From positions 1,612,001 to 1,676,000 of the forward strand of contig NZ_VFMU01000001.1 in assembly GCF_006715225.1 (NCBI RefSeq): a stretch of 64,000 nt of DNA. The letters run 5' to 3'. Below, one piece after another: positions 43,121 to 50,947 of this stretch. This DNA comes from Arthrobacter sp. SLBN-112. GTDB taxonomy: Bacteria; Actinomycetota; Actinomycetes; Actinomycetales; Micrococcaceae. Every line of letters begins with the position of its first letter. Within the stretch, counting starts at the first letter, position 1. The notes beneath the pieces are model-generated. The model saw only the letters and a program-made list of their open reading frames with translations, did no database searches and was not told where the DNA came from. A program made the position numbers and the translations under genes.

Positions 43121-43147
43121 CTGTTCCGGGCGGCCCGTCCGGGGGCG

Positions 43148-43153
43148 TAGCGT
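43148..43153 (+). promoter_or_regulatory. Leaderless -10 hexamer of the FAD oxidoreductase
   Basis: TAGCGT, six bases before ATG 43160. No ribosome site. Confidence 0.5.
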
Positions 43154-43159
43154 AAACGC

Positions 43160-45040
43160 ATGGAGCGGACAGGGTGTGCCGTGGTGGGCGGGGGCCCAGC
43201 GGGAATGATGCTGGGGCTTTTGCTGGCGCGGGCCGGGGTGCACGTGACGGTCCTGGAGAAGCACCGCGACTTCCTGCGCGATTTCCGCGGCGACACGGTG
43301 CATGCCTCCACCATCCGCCTGATCGACGAACTCGGCCTGGGCACCGGGTTCCGCAGCCTGCCGCAAAGCCGGCTGACCAGCGTGGCCGTCCCGGTCCCGG
43401 GGGCCGGGCTGGTCACCCTGGCAGCCTTCGACTCCTTGAAGCCCCCGTACAACTACGTGGCCATGATGCCCCAATGGGACTTCCTGGATTTCCTCGCCTC
43501 CGCTGCCGCTGGGGAACCGACATTTACGCTCCTCATGGAGAGCGGGGCCACCGGCCTGGAGTTCGACGGCGGCCGGGTCACCGGCGTGCGCTACCGCGAC
43601 GCCGGCGGGGCCGAACGCGTCCTCCACGCAGAGGTGGTGGTGGCCGCGGACGGCCGGCATTCAGTGCTGCGCCAAGCGGCGGGAATGCGCACCAGGGAGT
43701 TTCCAGTGCCGTTCGACACCTGGTGGTTCAGGCTCCCGCGCCACGCTTCCGAGCAGGGCGAAGTGGCCGGTGTGGTGCCGTCACTGGGCGACCGGGACGC
43801 CATGATTGCCCTCAACCGCACCGATTACTATCAGCTGGGGTATCTCGCTCCCAAGGGCTCGGACGCCAGGATCAGGGCCGGCGGCGTGGAACGGTTCCGG
43901 CAGCGCGTGGCGGCACTTCGTCCGGACCTCGCCGACCGCGTTGATTCGATCCGCAGCCTGGATGACCTGCATTGGCTGGACGTAAAACTGAACCGCCTGC
44001 GGCGCTGGTACACCGACGGTTTCCTGTGCATCGGGGACGCCGCCCATGCAATGTCACCGGCCGGGGGAGTGGGCATCAACCTGGCCATCCAGGACGCCGT
44101 GGCCGCCGCGGAACGGCTTGCACCCGACCTGCGCCGGGGCCAGGTGCGGACCCGGACCCTTGCCGCGATCCAGCGCCGCCGCAGCATGCCCACGGTCATG
44201 GTCCAAACCGTGCAGCGGATCATGCACCGGGTAGTGTTTGTTCCGCTCTTCGCCGGCAGATTGTCGAGTGGGGTCCTGGCCCGCGATCGTGCCCGCAACG
44301 GGTTCTCCATCCAGCGGCTGGCCTTCTTCATCCTGCGCCACAACCCGGTGGTTAAGCGTGTCCTGCCGCGCGTCATCGCCTTCGGGCCGCGCCCCGAGCA
44401 TGCACCGGGCTTTGCCCGCCCGCTCACCGTCGGCCCACCCACTAAACTTGAGCCCATGACTTCGCCCACTGACACTGCGGTCGACACCGCAGCTGCCCGC
44501 GCCCGCCTGCTCGAACTCATCAAGGAACTCGCCGTGGTCCGCGGCAAGGTGATCCTCTCGAGCGGAGCCGAGGCTGACTACTACATCGACCTGCGCCGCA
44601 TCACCCTGCACCACGAGGCGTCCAAGCTGGTGGGCCAGGTAATGCTTGCACTGGCGGACGACGCCGGGATCGACTTTGAGTGCGCGGGCGGACTGACCAT
44701 GGGCGCCGACCCCGTGGGCACTGCCGTGATGCATGCTGCCGCTGATGCCGGCAGGGCCGTTGATGCGTTCGTGGTCCGCAAGGCCCAGAAGTCCTACGGC
44801 ATGGGCCGCCAGGTGGAGGGCCCCTCGGTCGAGGGCCGCAAGGTCCTGGTCCTGGAGGACACCTCCACAACCGGCGGGTCGGCGCTGACCGCAGTGGAAG
44901 GCGTCCGGAAAGCCGGCGGCAACGTCGTGGCGGTGGCCGTGATCGTGGACCGGGATACCGGTGCCAAGGAAAAAATCGAAGCCGAAACAGGCGTGCCGTA
45001 CCTGTTCGCGTTCGGCAAGGACGAACTGGGACTGGCTTAA
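43160..45040 (+). CDS. FAD-dependent oxidoreductase reading in frame into PyrE
   Basis: The frame runs 626 residues without a stop. Residues 1 to about 425 are a PHBH-type FAD monooxygenase: G-G-G-P-A-G-M-M (dinucleotide binding), V-V-A-A-D-G-R-H (D-G motif) and G-D-A-A-H-A-M-S-P-A-G-G-V-G-I-N (FAD/ribityl site). From M433 it is a complete orotate phosphoribosyltransferase. No stop separates them, so translation from 43160 would give an oxidoreductase-PyrE fusion unless a frameshift or sequence error hides a stop. The substrate of the oxidase part is unknown. PyrE also has its own promoter-like hexamer and ATG (see pyrE). Confidence 0.8.
   Translation: MERTGCAVVGGGPAGMMLGLLLARAGVHVTVLEKHRDFLRDFRGDTVHASTIRLIDELGLGTGFRSLPQSRLTSVAVPVPGAGLVTLAAFDSLKPPYNYVAMMPQWDFLDFLASAAAGEPTFTLLMESGATGLEFDGGRVTGVRYRDAGGAERVLHAEVVVAADGRHSVLRQAAGMRTREFPVPFDTWWFRLPRHASEQGEVAGVVPSLGDRDAMIALNRTDYYQLGYLAPKGSDARIRAGGVERFRQRVAALRPDLADRVDSIRSLDDLHWLDVKLNRLRRWYTDGFLCIGDAAHAMSPAGGVGINLAIQDAVAAAERLAPDLRRGQVRTRTLAAIQRRRSMPTVMVQTVQRIMHRVVFVPLFAGRLSSGVLARDRARNGFSIQRLAFFILRHNPVVKRVLPRVIAFGPRPEHAPGFARPLTVGPPTKLEPMTSPTDTAVDTAAARARLLELIKELAVVRGKVILSSGAEADYYIDLRRITLHHEASKLVGQVMLALADDAGIDFECAGGLTMGADPVGTAVMHAAADAGRAVDAFVVRKAQKSYGMGRQVEGPSVEGRKVLVLEDTSTTGGSALTAVEGVRKAGGNVVAVAVIVDRDTGAKEKIEAETGVPYLFAFGKDELGLA
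44443..44448 (+). promoter_or_regulatory. Leaderless -10 hexamer of pyrE inside the fused frame
   Basis: TAAACT, seven bases before ATG 44456. It lies within the last codons of the oxidoreductase part and could give free PyrE. Confidence 0.5.
44456..45040 (+). CDS. pyrE: Orotate phosphoribosyltransferase
   Basis: A 194-residue enzyme converting orotate and PRPP to OMP in pyrimidine synthesis. The PRPP loop is V-L-V-L-E-D-T-S-T-T-G-G-S (about residues 122-134); V-R-K-A-Q-K-S-Y-G-M-G-R is the catalytic flexible loop. The ATG at 44456 gives the normal length for actinobacterial PyrE. It shares the reading frame of the preceding oxidoreductase with no intervening stop, and TAAACT sits seven bases before the ATG, so separate leaderless expression is likely. 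A GC-rich hairpin follows. Confidence 0.92.
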   Translation: MTSPTDTAVDTAAARARLLELIKELAVVRGKVILSSGAEADYYIDLRRITLHHEASKLVGQVMLALADDAGIDFECAGGLTMGADPVGTAVMHAAADAGRAVDAFVVRKAQKSYGMGRQVEGPSVEGRKVLVLEDTSTTGGSALTAVEGVRKAGGNVVAVAVIVDRDTGAKEKIEAETGVPYLFAFGKDELGLA

Positions 45041-45048
45041 ACCTGCAG

Positions 45049-45074
45049 GGCCCCCGGGCAGGAGTCCGGGGGCC
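45049..45074 (+). terminator. Hairpin after pyrE
   Basis: GGCCCCCGG (45049-45057) pairs with CCGGGGGCC (45066-45074). There is no clear T tract, so termination strength is uncertain. Confidence 0.55.
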
Positions 45075-45089
45075 GCAAGCGGCTGGCAG

Positions 45090-45119
45090 TTGGCTGGGCT
45101 GTTGGCGCTGTTTTATGAT
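45090..45119 (+). promoter_or_regulatory. Promoter of the GAF-ANTAR gene
   Basis: TTGGCT (45090-45095), 18-base spacer, TATGAT (45114-45119), giving a leader of about 33 bases. Confidence 0.6.
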
Positions 45120-45158
45120 ATGCGTTAACACTTTTCAGTTGCTTGGAGACCACCCATT

Positions 45159-45926
45159 TTGCTCCCCCCACAACAGCCTTTGAGCGCCACCGACCAGGTC
45201 CAGAACCTCATCCTGGAAAGCGCCGACTTCGAGGACTTCCTCAACGAACTGGCCCGTTTCTCCGCCCACCAGATGGCCGGCGAGGGAGACGACGCCCTGT
45301 GCGGGATCACCCTGCTCCGCGACCGCAAGGCCGCCACCATCGGCTGGAGCAGCGACTCGGCCCGGGAAGTGGACGAAATCCAATACTCACTGTCCCAAGG
45401 TCCCTGCCTGACCGCGGCGGAAGAGGAACGCGAAGTCCACGTTCCCGACCTCCTGCAGGAGAACCGGTGGGGCCCCGATTACGCCACAGCCGTGGCGTCC
45501 CACGGGCTGCGTTCGGTGCTCTCCCTCCCGTTCACCCTGCAGGGCGAGGCCAAGGCGGCCTTGAACCTCTATTCCGATGTTCCCCGTAAATTCGAGGGGA
45601 ACGCCGCGGCAAGGGCCCGCGACTTCACACGGGAGATTTCACAGGCCCTGCGCCTTGCCGTCCGGTTCTCACTGCACGCGGACAGCGCGTCGAACCTGCG
45701 TGCCACACTGGAGTCCCGCACCATCATCGACATCGCCATTGGCATCGTCATGGCACAGAACCGCTGCAGCCAGGAAACGGCCGTCCAGATCCTCACCGAG
45801 GCGTCCAGCAACAGCAATACCAAGCTTCGTGACATCGCGAAGTCCATCGTCGATTCGGTGGGCGGTGCCGGTGCCCGGACGCACTACGAGGAACCGGGCA
45901 AAGTAAGCCACGGCGCCCGCCGATAA
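45159..45926 (+). CDS. GAF and ANTAR domain regulator
   Basis: A 255-residue protein: GAF domain about 15-160 (ligand or redox sensing) and a C-terminal ANTAR RNA-binding domain about 165-235 (L-E-S-R-T-I-I-D-I-A-I-G-I-V-M-A-Q-N). ANTAR proteins bind paired hexaloop hairpins in mRNA leaders to prevent termination. The TTG start at 45159 follows TTGGAGACC. No classic double-hexaloop target is obvious next to it, so targets probably lie elsewhere. A STAS-like gene follows, suggesting a shared stress-response role. Confidence 0.85.
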   Translation: MLPPQQPLSATDQVQNLILESADFEDFLNELARFSAHQMAGEGDDALCGITLLRDRKAATIGWSSDSAREVDEIQYSLSQGPCLTAAEEEREVHVPDLLQENRWGPDYATAVASHGLRSVLSLPFTLQGEAKAALNLYSDVPRKFEGNAAARARDFTREISQALRLAVRFSLHADSASNLRATLESRTIIDIAIGIVMAQNRCSQETAVQILTEASSNSNTKLRDIAKSIVDSVGGAGARTHYEEPGKVSHGARR

Positions 45927-46008
45927 AGGACGGGTTGTGCCGGGACTCCCGTGACGGTTACGCTTGCGGAGGTTGAGCCGTCGGCCATAGACCTCTTTTG
46001 GAGTACCT

Positions 46009-46626
46009 ATGGATCGAGCATTAGACGCAGTTGTCAACTTTGACGTCCCCGCAGACGTCGTCCGGATCGAAGTCCGGGGGAGCCTGAATTGTGGTTCCCG
46101 TCCCCACCTGGTGCACATCATCCGCCGTGTCCGGCGAATGGGCATCCGCTGCCACATCTGCGTCGACCTGTCGCAGGCCGGGCTTGTGGAGTCCTCCGCC
46201 TTGTCCGGACTGCGCAGTGACCTGAATGTGCTGGACGCCAACACCCTGGCCGGTGGCGGCGCCGGGGTTTCCCTCCAGCTGACACCCGTTGCACGGACCG
46301 CTTCCCTGGGCGGTCCCTCCGGTGACCAGCGGCTGCCCATGGACGATGACATCCGGGAACTGTTCCCTGGCGGCCGCTTCGCCGGAGAGTATCCGCACCT
46401 GCCCGTCATGTGGATCGAGGAGCTGTACGGCCGGCCACTCACGGAATACTCGAACGACGAGCTCCTTGCAGCCAGTGACGCGCTCTTCGCGCTGCTTGAC
46501 AGTCCGCAGACCCAGGACAGTGCGGACCTGCTGGGCCGCTATAACGACATCGGCCTGGAGATCCACCGCCGCCAGCAGGAACCGTCGTCCCCCCTCCCGG
46601 CCACGGAAGGCCAGGCGGCCAGCTGA
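46009..46626 (+). CDS. STAS-like domain protein of unknown function
   Basis: A 205-residue soluble protein. Residues about 10-95 look like a STAS fold (V-R-I-E-V-R-G-S-L, I-C-V-D-L-S-Q-A-G-L-V-E-S-S-A-L), similar to anti-sigma antagonists, but the phospho-Ser context is only loosely matched. The C-terminal half is helical and acidic. GGAG precedes ATG 46009. It follows the GAF-ANTAR gene by 82 bases on the same strand and may work with it. Confidence 0.65.
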   Translation: MDRALDAVVNFDVPADVVRIEVRGSLNCGSRPHLVHIIRRVRRMGIRCHICVDLSQAGLVESSALSGLRSDLNVLDANTLAGGGAGVSLQLTPVARTASLGGPSGDQRLPMDDDIRELFPGGRFAGEYPHLPVMWIEELYGRPLTEYSNDELLAASDALFALLDSPQTQDSADLLGRYNDIGLEIHRRQQEPSSPLPATEGQAAS

Positions 46627-46683
46627 CCCCTGCGTTACCCAAGGGTTGCACCCGCCCGTTGCGGAGGCACGTTTGGGTGGGCT

Positions 46684-46689
46684 TACGGT
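46684..46689 (+). promoter_or_regulatory. Leaderless -10 hexamer of the Tat hydrolase gene
   Basis: TACGGT, six bases before GTG 46696. A GGTAGGAG stretch overlaps it and could alternatively act as a ribosome site. Confidence 0.4.
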
Positions 46690-46695
46690 AGGAGT

Positions 46696-47736
46696 GTGCC
46701 GTATGAGGGGGAGGTCAATCCGCAGAGCCGGCGTGGGGTATCCGGTACCCGGCTCCTGTCGGAGGCGGCTGCCCTTAAACGCTTCTCACGCCGCACGTTC
46801 CTTGCCGGCGCGGGGGCATCGGGGCTGCTCGCTGCCGACATGCTGTTGACCCGGGAGGTCCAGTCCCAGCGGCGCACCACCAGGATCCTCAGCGTTGCGG
46901 ACGACTTTGCCGACGCCTACTACCCGGATGCCAGCTGGTTCCTGTTCCCGGGGTACAAGACCAGCTGGGAAGAGGCCCAGTGGATCCTCAACACCATGCG
47001 CGGGGCGCTGAACAAGCGCGCCCGGCTCGCCGCCGTCGGGTATTCCAACCTGGGGCTGAACATCACCGAGGTGGTCAACGCGATCACCGACTACATCACC
47101 GCTGAGAAGATCATCAAGCTGTTCTTCTACGGGCACAGCTTTGGCGGCATGCTCGCCACCCAGGTGGCCGCCCGGCTGCTTGCCCTGAGGGGAGTCCAGG
47201 TGCAGTTCATCCTGCTGGACTCCAGTCCCTACAGCGCCCACGACGTCCTGGACCAGAGCTGGTTCGACGGCGTGGTGTTCCTTTACGAGCGCGGCGTCAG
47301 GTTTCCGTCCACGCTGCGCGGGGGGTATGAGCTGGGGGAGCGCATCATCCACAAGGACGAACGGAGCTGGCGCCAGATCCTGGACCAGACGCTGGAGCAG
47401 CTGTCCCCGATCGCGCCGTCGAACGTGCTGGTCCAGACCGAGTCCGCCTACATCTACCACTTCGAGGGAAGCCAGTTCGCCGGGAAGCTGGGGACCGCAA
47501 AGATGGCCTACCTCGGCAACCCCAAGGACAAAACCGTCGATTATGAAACCGCAGCGGAAACCTGGGCGGTGGTGTTCAAGGACAACATGGTCTCAAGCAA
47601 CCTGCAGACCACCGGTGCCGCCCCTGCCCACGCCAGCCCCGGCTGGAATCCGCAGATCTACCGGCCCCTGGTGACGGAGCTCCTGGACGGGTTCTTCCCC
47701 CTGCCCCGGGGCGGAACCCGGGTGAGCATCTTCTAG
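46696..47736 (+). CDS. Tat-exported alpha/beta hydrolase
   Basis: A 346-residue protein with a twin-arginine signal (S-R-R-T-F-L-A-G near residue 33, hydrophobic to about 50). The mature part has a nucleophile elbow G-H-S-F-G-G (about residue 147) of an alpha/beta hydrolase. It may be a secreted lipase or esterase; the lid and acid residue are not obvious. Start taken as GTG 46696. It ends two bases from the convergent HAD gene, whose stop overlaps it. Confidence 0.75.
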   Translation: MPYEGEVNPQSRRGVSGTRLLSEAAALKRFSRRTFLAGAGASGLLAADMLLTREVQSQRRTTRILSVADDFADAYYPDASWFLFPGYKTSWEEAQWILNTMRGALNKRARLAAVGYSNLGLNITEVVNAITDYITAEKIIKLFFYGHSFGGMLATQVAARLLALRGVQVQFILLDSSPYSAHDVLDQSWFDGVVFLYERGVRFPSTLRGGYELGERIIHKDERSWRQILDQTLEQLSPIAPSNVLVQTESAYIYHFEGSQFAGKLGTAKMAYLGNPKDKTVDYETAAETWAVVFKDNMVSSNLQTTGAAPAHASPGWNPQIYRPLVTELLDGFFPLPRGGTRVSIF

Positions 47737-48569
47737 ATCTGGTTCTTCAGGTCCGCCACCGAGTTCAGCACCTGGTTGGGCCGGAATGGATAGGCGGCGA
47801 TGTCGTCCTTGTGCGTGATGCCGCTGAGGACCAGGACGGTGTGCAGGCCCGCCTCCATGCCGGCGATGATATCCGTGTCCATGCGGTCACCGATCATGGC
47901 GGTGGTCTCGGAATGCGCGTCGATCTGGTTCATGGCGGAACGGAACATCATGGGGTTCGGTTTGCCCACAATGTACGGCTCACGGCCGGTGGCCTTGGTG
48001 ATCAGGGCCGCGATGGCGCCGGTGGCGGGCATGGGGCCATCCTTGGACGGGCCCGTGGCGTCCGGGTTGGTGGCGATGAACCGGGCCCCCGCCAGGATCA
48101 GTCGGATGGCCATGGTGATCGCCTCAAAGGAGTAGGTACGCGTCTCGCCGAGCACCACGAAGTCCGGGTTCTGGTCGGTGAGGATGAAGCCTGCCTCGTG
48201 CAGCGCCGTCGTAAGCCCCGCCTCGCCGATCGTATAGGCGCGGTTCCCGGATTCCGCGCCGCCTGCTGACACCTGGTCCTTCAGGAACTGGGCCGTGGCC
48301 AGCGCCGAGGTCCAGATGTTCTCCTCCGGGATCTCCAGGCCCGAGGACCGCAGCCGGGCGGCCAGGTCACGCGGGGTGAAGATGGAGTTGTTGGTCAGCA
48401 CCAGGAAGCGCTTGGACGTATCCACCCACCGCTGGATCAGCTCTGCGGCGCCGGGGATGGGCTGGTTCTCGTGGACCAGGACGCCGTCCATGTCCGTCAG
48501 CCAGCACTCAATCTCCTGGCCGCTGCGGTAAACCGCGGGGTTTCCTGCTACCTGGTCTTCTTCTGCCAC
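47733..48569 (-). CDS. HAD-IIA family phosphatase (NagD-like)
   Basis: A 278-residue HAD-IIA hydrolase. Motif I is D-M-D-G-V-L (about residue 22), motif II V-L-T-N-N-S, then K-P-N-P-M-M-F and motif IV G-D-R-M-D-T-D. The cap insertion lies between motifs II and III. NagD-like enzymes remove phosphate from nucleotides or sugar phosphates. GTG 48569 is preferred because GGAGGTAGTT directly precedes it; a GTG at 48581 overlaps this ribosome site. It diverges from the TrmH-like gene. Confidence 0.87.
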   Translation of the reverse strand: MAEEDQVAGNPAVYRSGQEIECWLTDMDGVLVHENQPIPGAAELIQRWVDTSKRFLVLTNNSIFTPRDLAARLRSSGLEIPEENIWTSALATAQFLKDQVSAGGAESGNRAYTIGEAGLTTALHEAGFILTDQNPDFVVLGETRTYSFEAITMAIRLILAGARFIATNPDATGPSKDGPMPATGAIAALITKATGREPYIVGKPNPMMFRSAMNQIDAHSETTAMIGDRMDTDIIAGMEAGLHTVLVLSGITHKDDIAAYPFRPNQVLNSVADLKNQI

Positions 48570-48609
48570 AACTACCTCCACCGGTGATGAATGCTCCAGT
48601 GGTCCAGTC

Positions 48610-48615
48610 TAGTGT
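48610..48615 (+). promoter_or_regulatory. Leaderless -10 hexamer of the methyltransferase gene
   Basis: TAGTGT, six bases before GTG 48622. A GAGGGG stretch also precedes the GTG. Confidence 0.45.
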
Positions 48616-48621
48616 TGAGGG

Positions 48622-49296
48622 GTGAACCAGACGCCCGGCCTGCCAGACGAACCCCGCCACGAGCCCGGGGAGGCCGAACCCGCAAAGGCGGAGGTCGGCG
48701 TCGGGCCCTGGGAAGGGGAACTGCCCCAAGGCGACCACTGGGATCCCGACCTCCTGGCCGACGGCGACCGCCGCAATGTCCTGGACAAGTACCGCTACTG
48801 GAAGCACGAGGCGATCGTGGCGGAACTCGACTCCCGGCGGCACAACTTCCACGTGGCCATCGAGAACTGGCAGCACGACCTGAACATCGGCACGGTGGTG
48901 CGCACCGCCAACGCCTTCCTCGCCAAAGAGGTGCACATCATTGGCCGGCGGCGGTGGAACCGGCGCGGCGCCATGGTCACCGACCGTTACCAGCACGTCC
49001 GCCACCACCCCACCGTGGAGGACTTCGTCCAGTGGGCGCAGGGGGAGGGGCTGGCCATCATCGGCATCGACATCTTCCCGGATTCGGTCCCGCTGGAGAC
49101 GTACGAGCTGCCGCGCGACTGCGTGCTGGTATTCGGGCAGGAAGGCCCAGGGCTGACTCCGGAAGTCCACCAGGCCGCCGCCGCCACCCTGTCCATCGAG
49201 CAGTTCGGCTCCACCCGCTCCATCAACGCGGCCTCCGCGGCCGCCATCGCCATGCACGCCTGGATCCGCCGGCACGTGTTCAACCAGCACGTCTGA
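48622..49296 (+). CDS. TrmH-family RNA 2'-O-methyltransferase (SPOUT)
   Basis: A 224-residue methyltransferase of the SpoU/TrmH class. Motif 1 N-I-G-T-V-V-R-T-A-N-A-F carries the catalytic Arg; motif 2 is F-G-Q-E-G-P-G-L; motif 3 is S-I-E-Q-F-G-S-T-R-S-I-N-A-A-S-A-A, completing the SAM knot. It methylates a ribose in tRNA or rRNA; which one is not clear. The first 40 residues are an acidic extension. Confidence 0.88.
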   Translation: MNQTPGLPDEPRHEPGEAEPAKAEVGVGPWEGELPQGDHWDPDLLADGDRRNVLDKYRYWKHEAIVAELDSRRHNFHVAIENWQHDLNIGTVVRTANAFLAKEVHIIGRRRWNRRGAMVTDRYQHVRHHPTVEDFVQWAQGEGLAIIGIDIFPDSVPLETYELPRDCVLVFGQEGPGLTPEVHQAAAATLSIEQFGSTRSINAASAAAIAMHAWIRRHVFNQHV

Positions 49297-49418
49297 GTGT
49301 TACTGCGCGGTGACCCGAAACACCCTCCCGCCCCGGGAATGGCTAGGATGGTGCCTAGCCGTAAGCGGTCTACTTGAGGGTCTTCCACCCACAGACGAAA
49401 CTCAGCAGAGGAGCCAGC

Positions 49419-50438
49419 ATGCCCATTGCAACCCCAGAGATCTACTCCGAAATGATCGACCGCGCCAAGGCGGGCGGCTTCGCATACCCGGCCGTTAACG
49501 TCACGTCCTCGCAGACGCTGAACGCAGCGCTCCGCGGGTTCGCCGAGGCGGAGTCCGACGGTATCGTCCAGGTTTCCACCGGCGGCGCCGCCTACTGGTC
49601 CGGCGCATCCACCAAGGACATGGTTGCCGGTTCCCTCGGCTTCGCAGCCTTCGCCCGGGAAGTCGCGAAGAACTACGGCGTCAACGTCGCCCTGCACACG
49701 GACCACTGCCCCAAGGACAAGCTGGACGGTTTCGTCCTGCCCCTGCTCGAGGCTTCCGAGGCTGAGGTCAAGGCTGGCCGCAACCCGCTGTTCAACTCCC
49801 ACATGTGGGACGGCTCTGCAGAGACCCTGCAGGAGAACCTGCGCATCGCCCGCGACCTCCTGGCCCGCACTGCTGCCGCCAAGATGATCCTTGAGGTGGA
49901 AATCGGCACAGTGGGCGGGGAGGAAGACGGCGTCGAAAACGCCATCAATGACAAGCTGTACACCACGGTGGAAGACGCCCTGGCCACCATCGACGCCCTC
50001 GGCTCCGGCGAGAACGGCCGCTACATCACGGCCCTGACCTTCGGCAACGTCCACGGCGTCTACAAGCCCGGCGGCGTCAAGCTCCGCCCGGAGATCCTCA
50101 AGGACATCCAGGCGCAGGTGGGCTCGAAGATCGGCAAGGAGAACCCGTTCGACCTGGTCTTCCACGGCGGCTCCGGCTCCTCCGACCAGGAAATCGCCGA
50201 CGCCGTCTCCTACGGCACCATCAAGATGAACATCGACACGGACACCCAGTACGCCTACACGCGTCCCGTGGCCGACCACATGTTCAAGAACTACGACGGC
50301 GTCCTGAAGGTGGACGGCGAAGTGGGCAACAAGAAGACCTACGACCCCCGCGTGTGGGGCGCTTCCGCCGAAGCCGGCCTGGCAGCCCGCGTGGTGGAAG
50401 CCACCAAGCAGCTCGGTTCGGCCGGAAAGACCTTCTAA
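49419..50438 (+). CDS. fbaA: Class II fructose-bisphosphate aldolase
   Basis: A 339-residue Zn-dependent aldolase of glycolysis and gluconeogenesis, cleaving fructose 1,6-bisphosphate to DHAP and glyceraldehyde 3-phosphate. Zn ligands lie in H-T-D-H-C-P, E-I-G-x-V-G-G-E-E-D-G and F-H-G-G-S-G-S; the DHAP phosphate loop is G-N-V-H-G-V-Y. GAGGAG precedes ATG 49419. A TAGGAT hexamer at 49344 may be its -10. DUF3151 begins right after its stop, implying co-expression. Confidence 0.95.
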   Translation: MPIATPEIYSEMIDRAKAGGFAYPAVNVTSSQTLNAALRGFAEAESDGIVQVSTGGAAYWSGASTKDMVAGSLGFAAFAREVAKNYGVNVALHTDHCPKDKLDGFVLPLLEASEAEVKAGRNPLFNSHMWDGSAETLQENLRIARDLLARTAAAKMILEVEIGTVGGEEDGVENAINDKLYTTVEDALATIDALGSGENGRYITALTFGNVHGVYKPGGVKLRPEILKDIQAQVGSKIGKENPFDLVFHGGSGSSDQEIADAVSYGTIKMNIDTDTQYAYTRPVADHMFKNYDGVLKVDGEVGNKKTYDPRVWGASAEAGLAARVVEATKQLGSAGKTF

Positions 50439-50861
50439 ATGTCGGACGAGTTCCGCCGGAACCTGATGGGGCCGGAGCCCACGCTCCTGCCCGCCGAAAC
50501 CGAGGTGTACGGGCAGCTTGAGGCCGGCCACGAGGCCCTGGACCTGGTGGCGAAGCACCCCACGTCCTCCCTCTTGTGGGCCGTCCTGGCCGAGGAGGCG
50601 TGGACAGAGGGCCGCACCATCGACTCCTACGCCTACGCCCGGGTGGGTTACCACCGTGGACTGGACGCGCTGCGCCGCAACGGCTGGCGCGGTGTGGGCC
50701 CCATCCCCTGGGAGCACGGGCCGAACCGCGGTTTCCTGCGGGCCCTCTACTCCCTGGGCAGGGCCTCGGCAGCCATCGGCGAGGCTGACGAGCCGGAGCG
50801 GATCGAGAAGTTCCTGAACGACTCCGACCCCACGGCGAAGGCAGCCATCGAGGGCAAATAA
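50439..50861 (+). CDS. DUF3151 family protein
   Basis: A 140-residue soluble, helical protein that matches the DUF3151 family, frequently encoded after fba in actinobacteria. Its ATG directly follows the aldolase stop, so translation is probably coupled. Repeat-like helices (A-L-D-L-V-A-K-H-P, L-W-A-V-L-A-E-E-A-W) suggest a TPR-like fold. Function is unknown. A strong hairpin terminates it. Confidence 0.82.
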   Translation: MSDEFRRNLMGPEPTLLPAETEVYGQLEAGHEALDLVAKHPTSSLLWAVLAEEAWTEGRTIDSYAYARVGYHRGLDALRRNGWRGVGPIPWEHGPNRGFLRALYSLGRASAAIGEADEPERIEKFLNDSDPTAKAAIEGK

Positions 50862-50883
50862 AGGGCCCCTGGCTTAAACGTCC

Positions 50884-50927
50884 GACGGCGGGTGGCTACC
50901 TTTCCTGAAAGGTGGCCACCCGCCGTC
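50884..50927. terminator. Bidirectional intrinsic terminator
   Basis: A 20-base stem, 50884-50903 with 50908-50927 (one mismatch), loop CCTG, T-rich on the right flank. It lies between the convergent DUF3151 and UDG-like genes. Confidence 0.85.
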
Positions 50928-50947
50928 GTCTGTTTGAAGCTGTTTGC

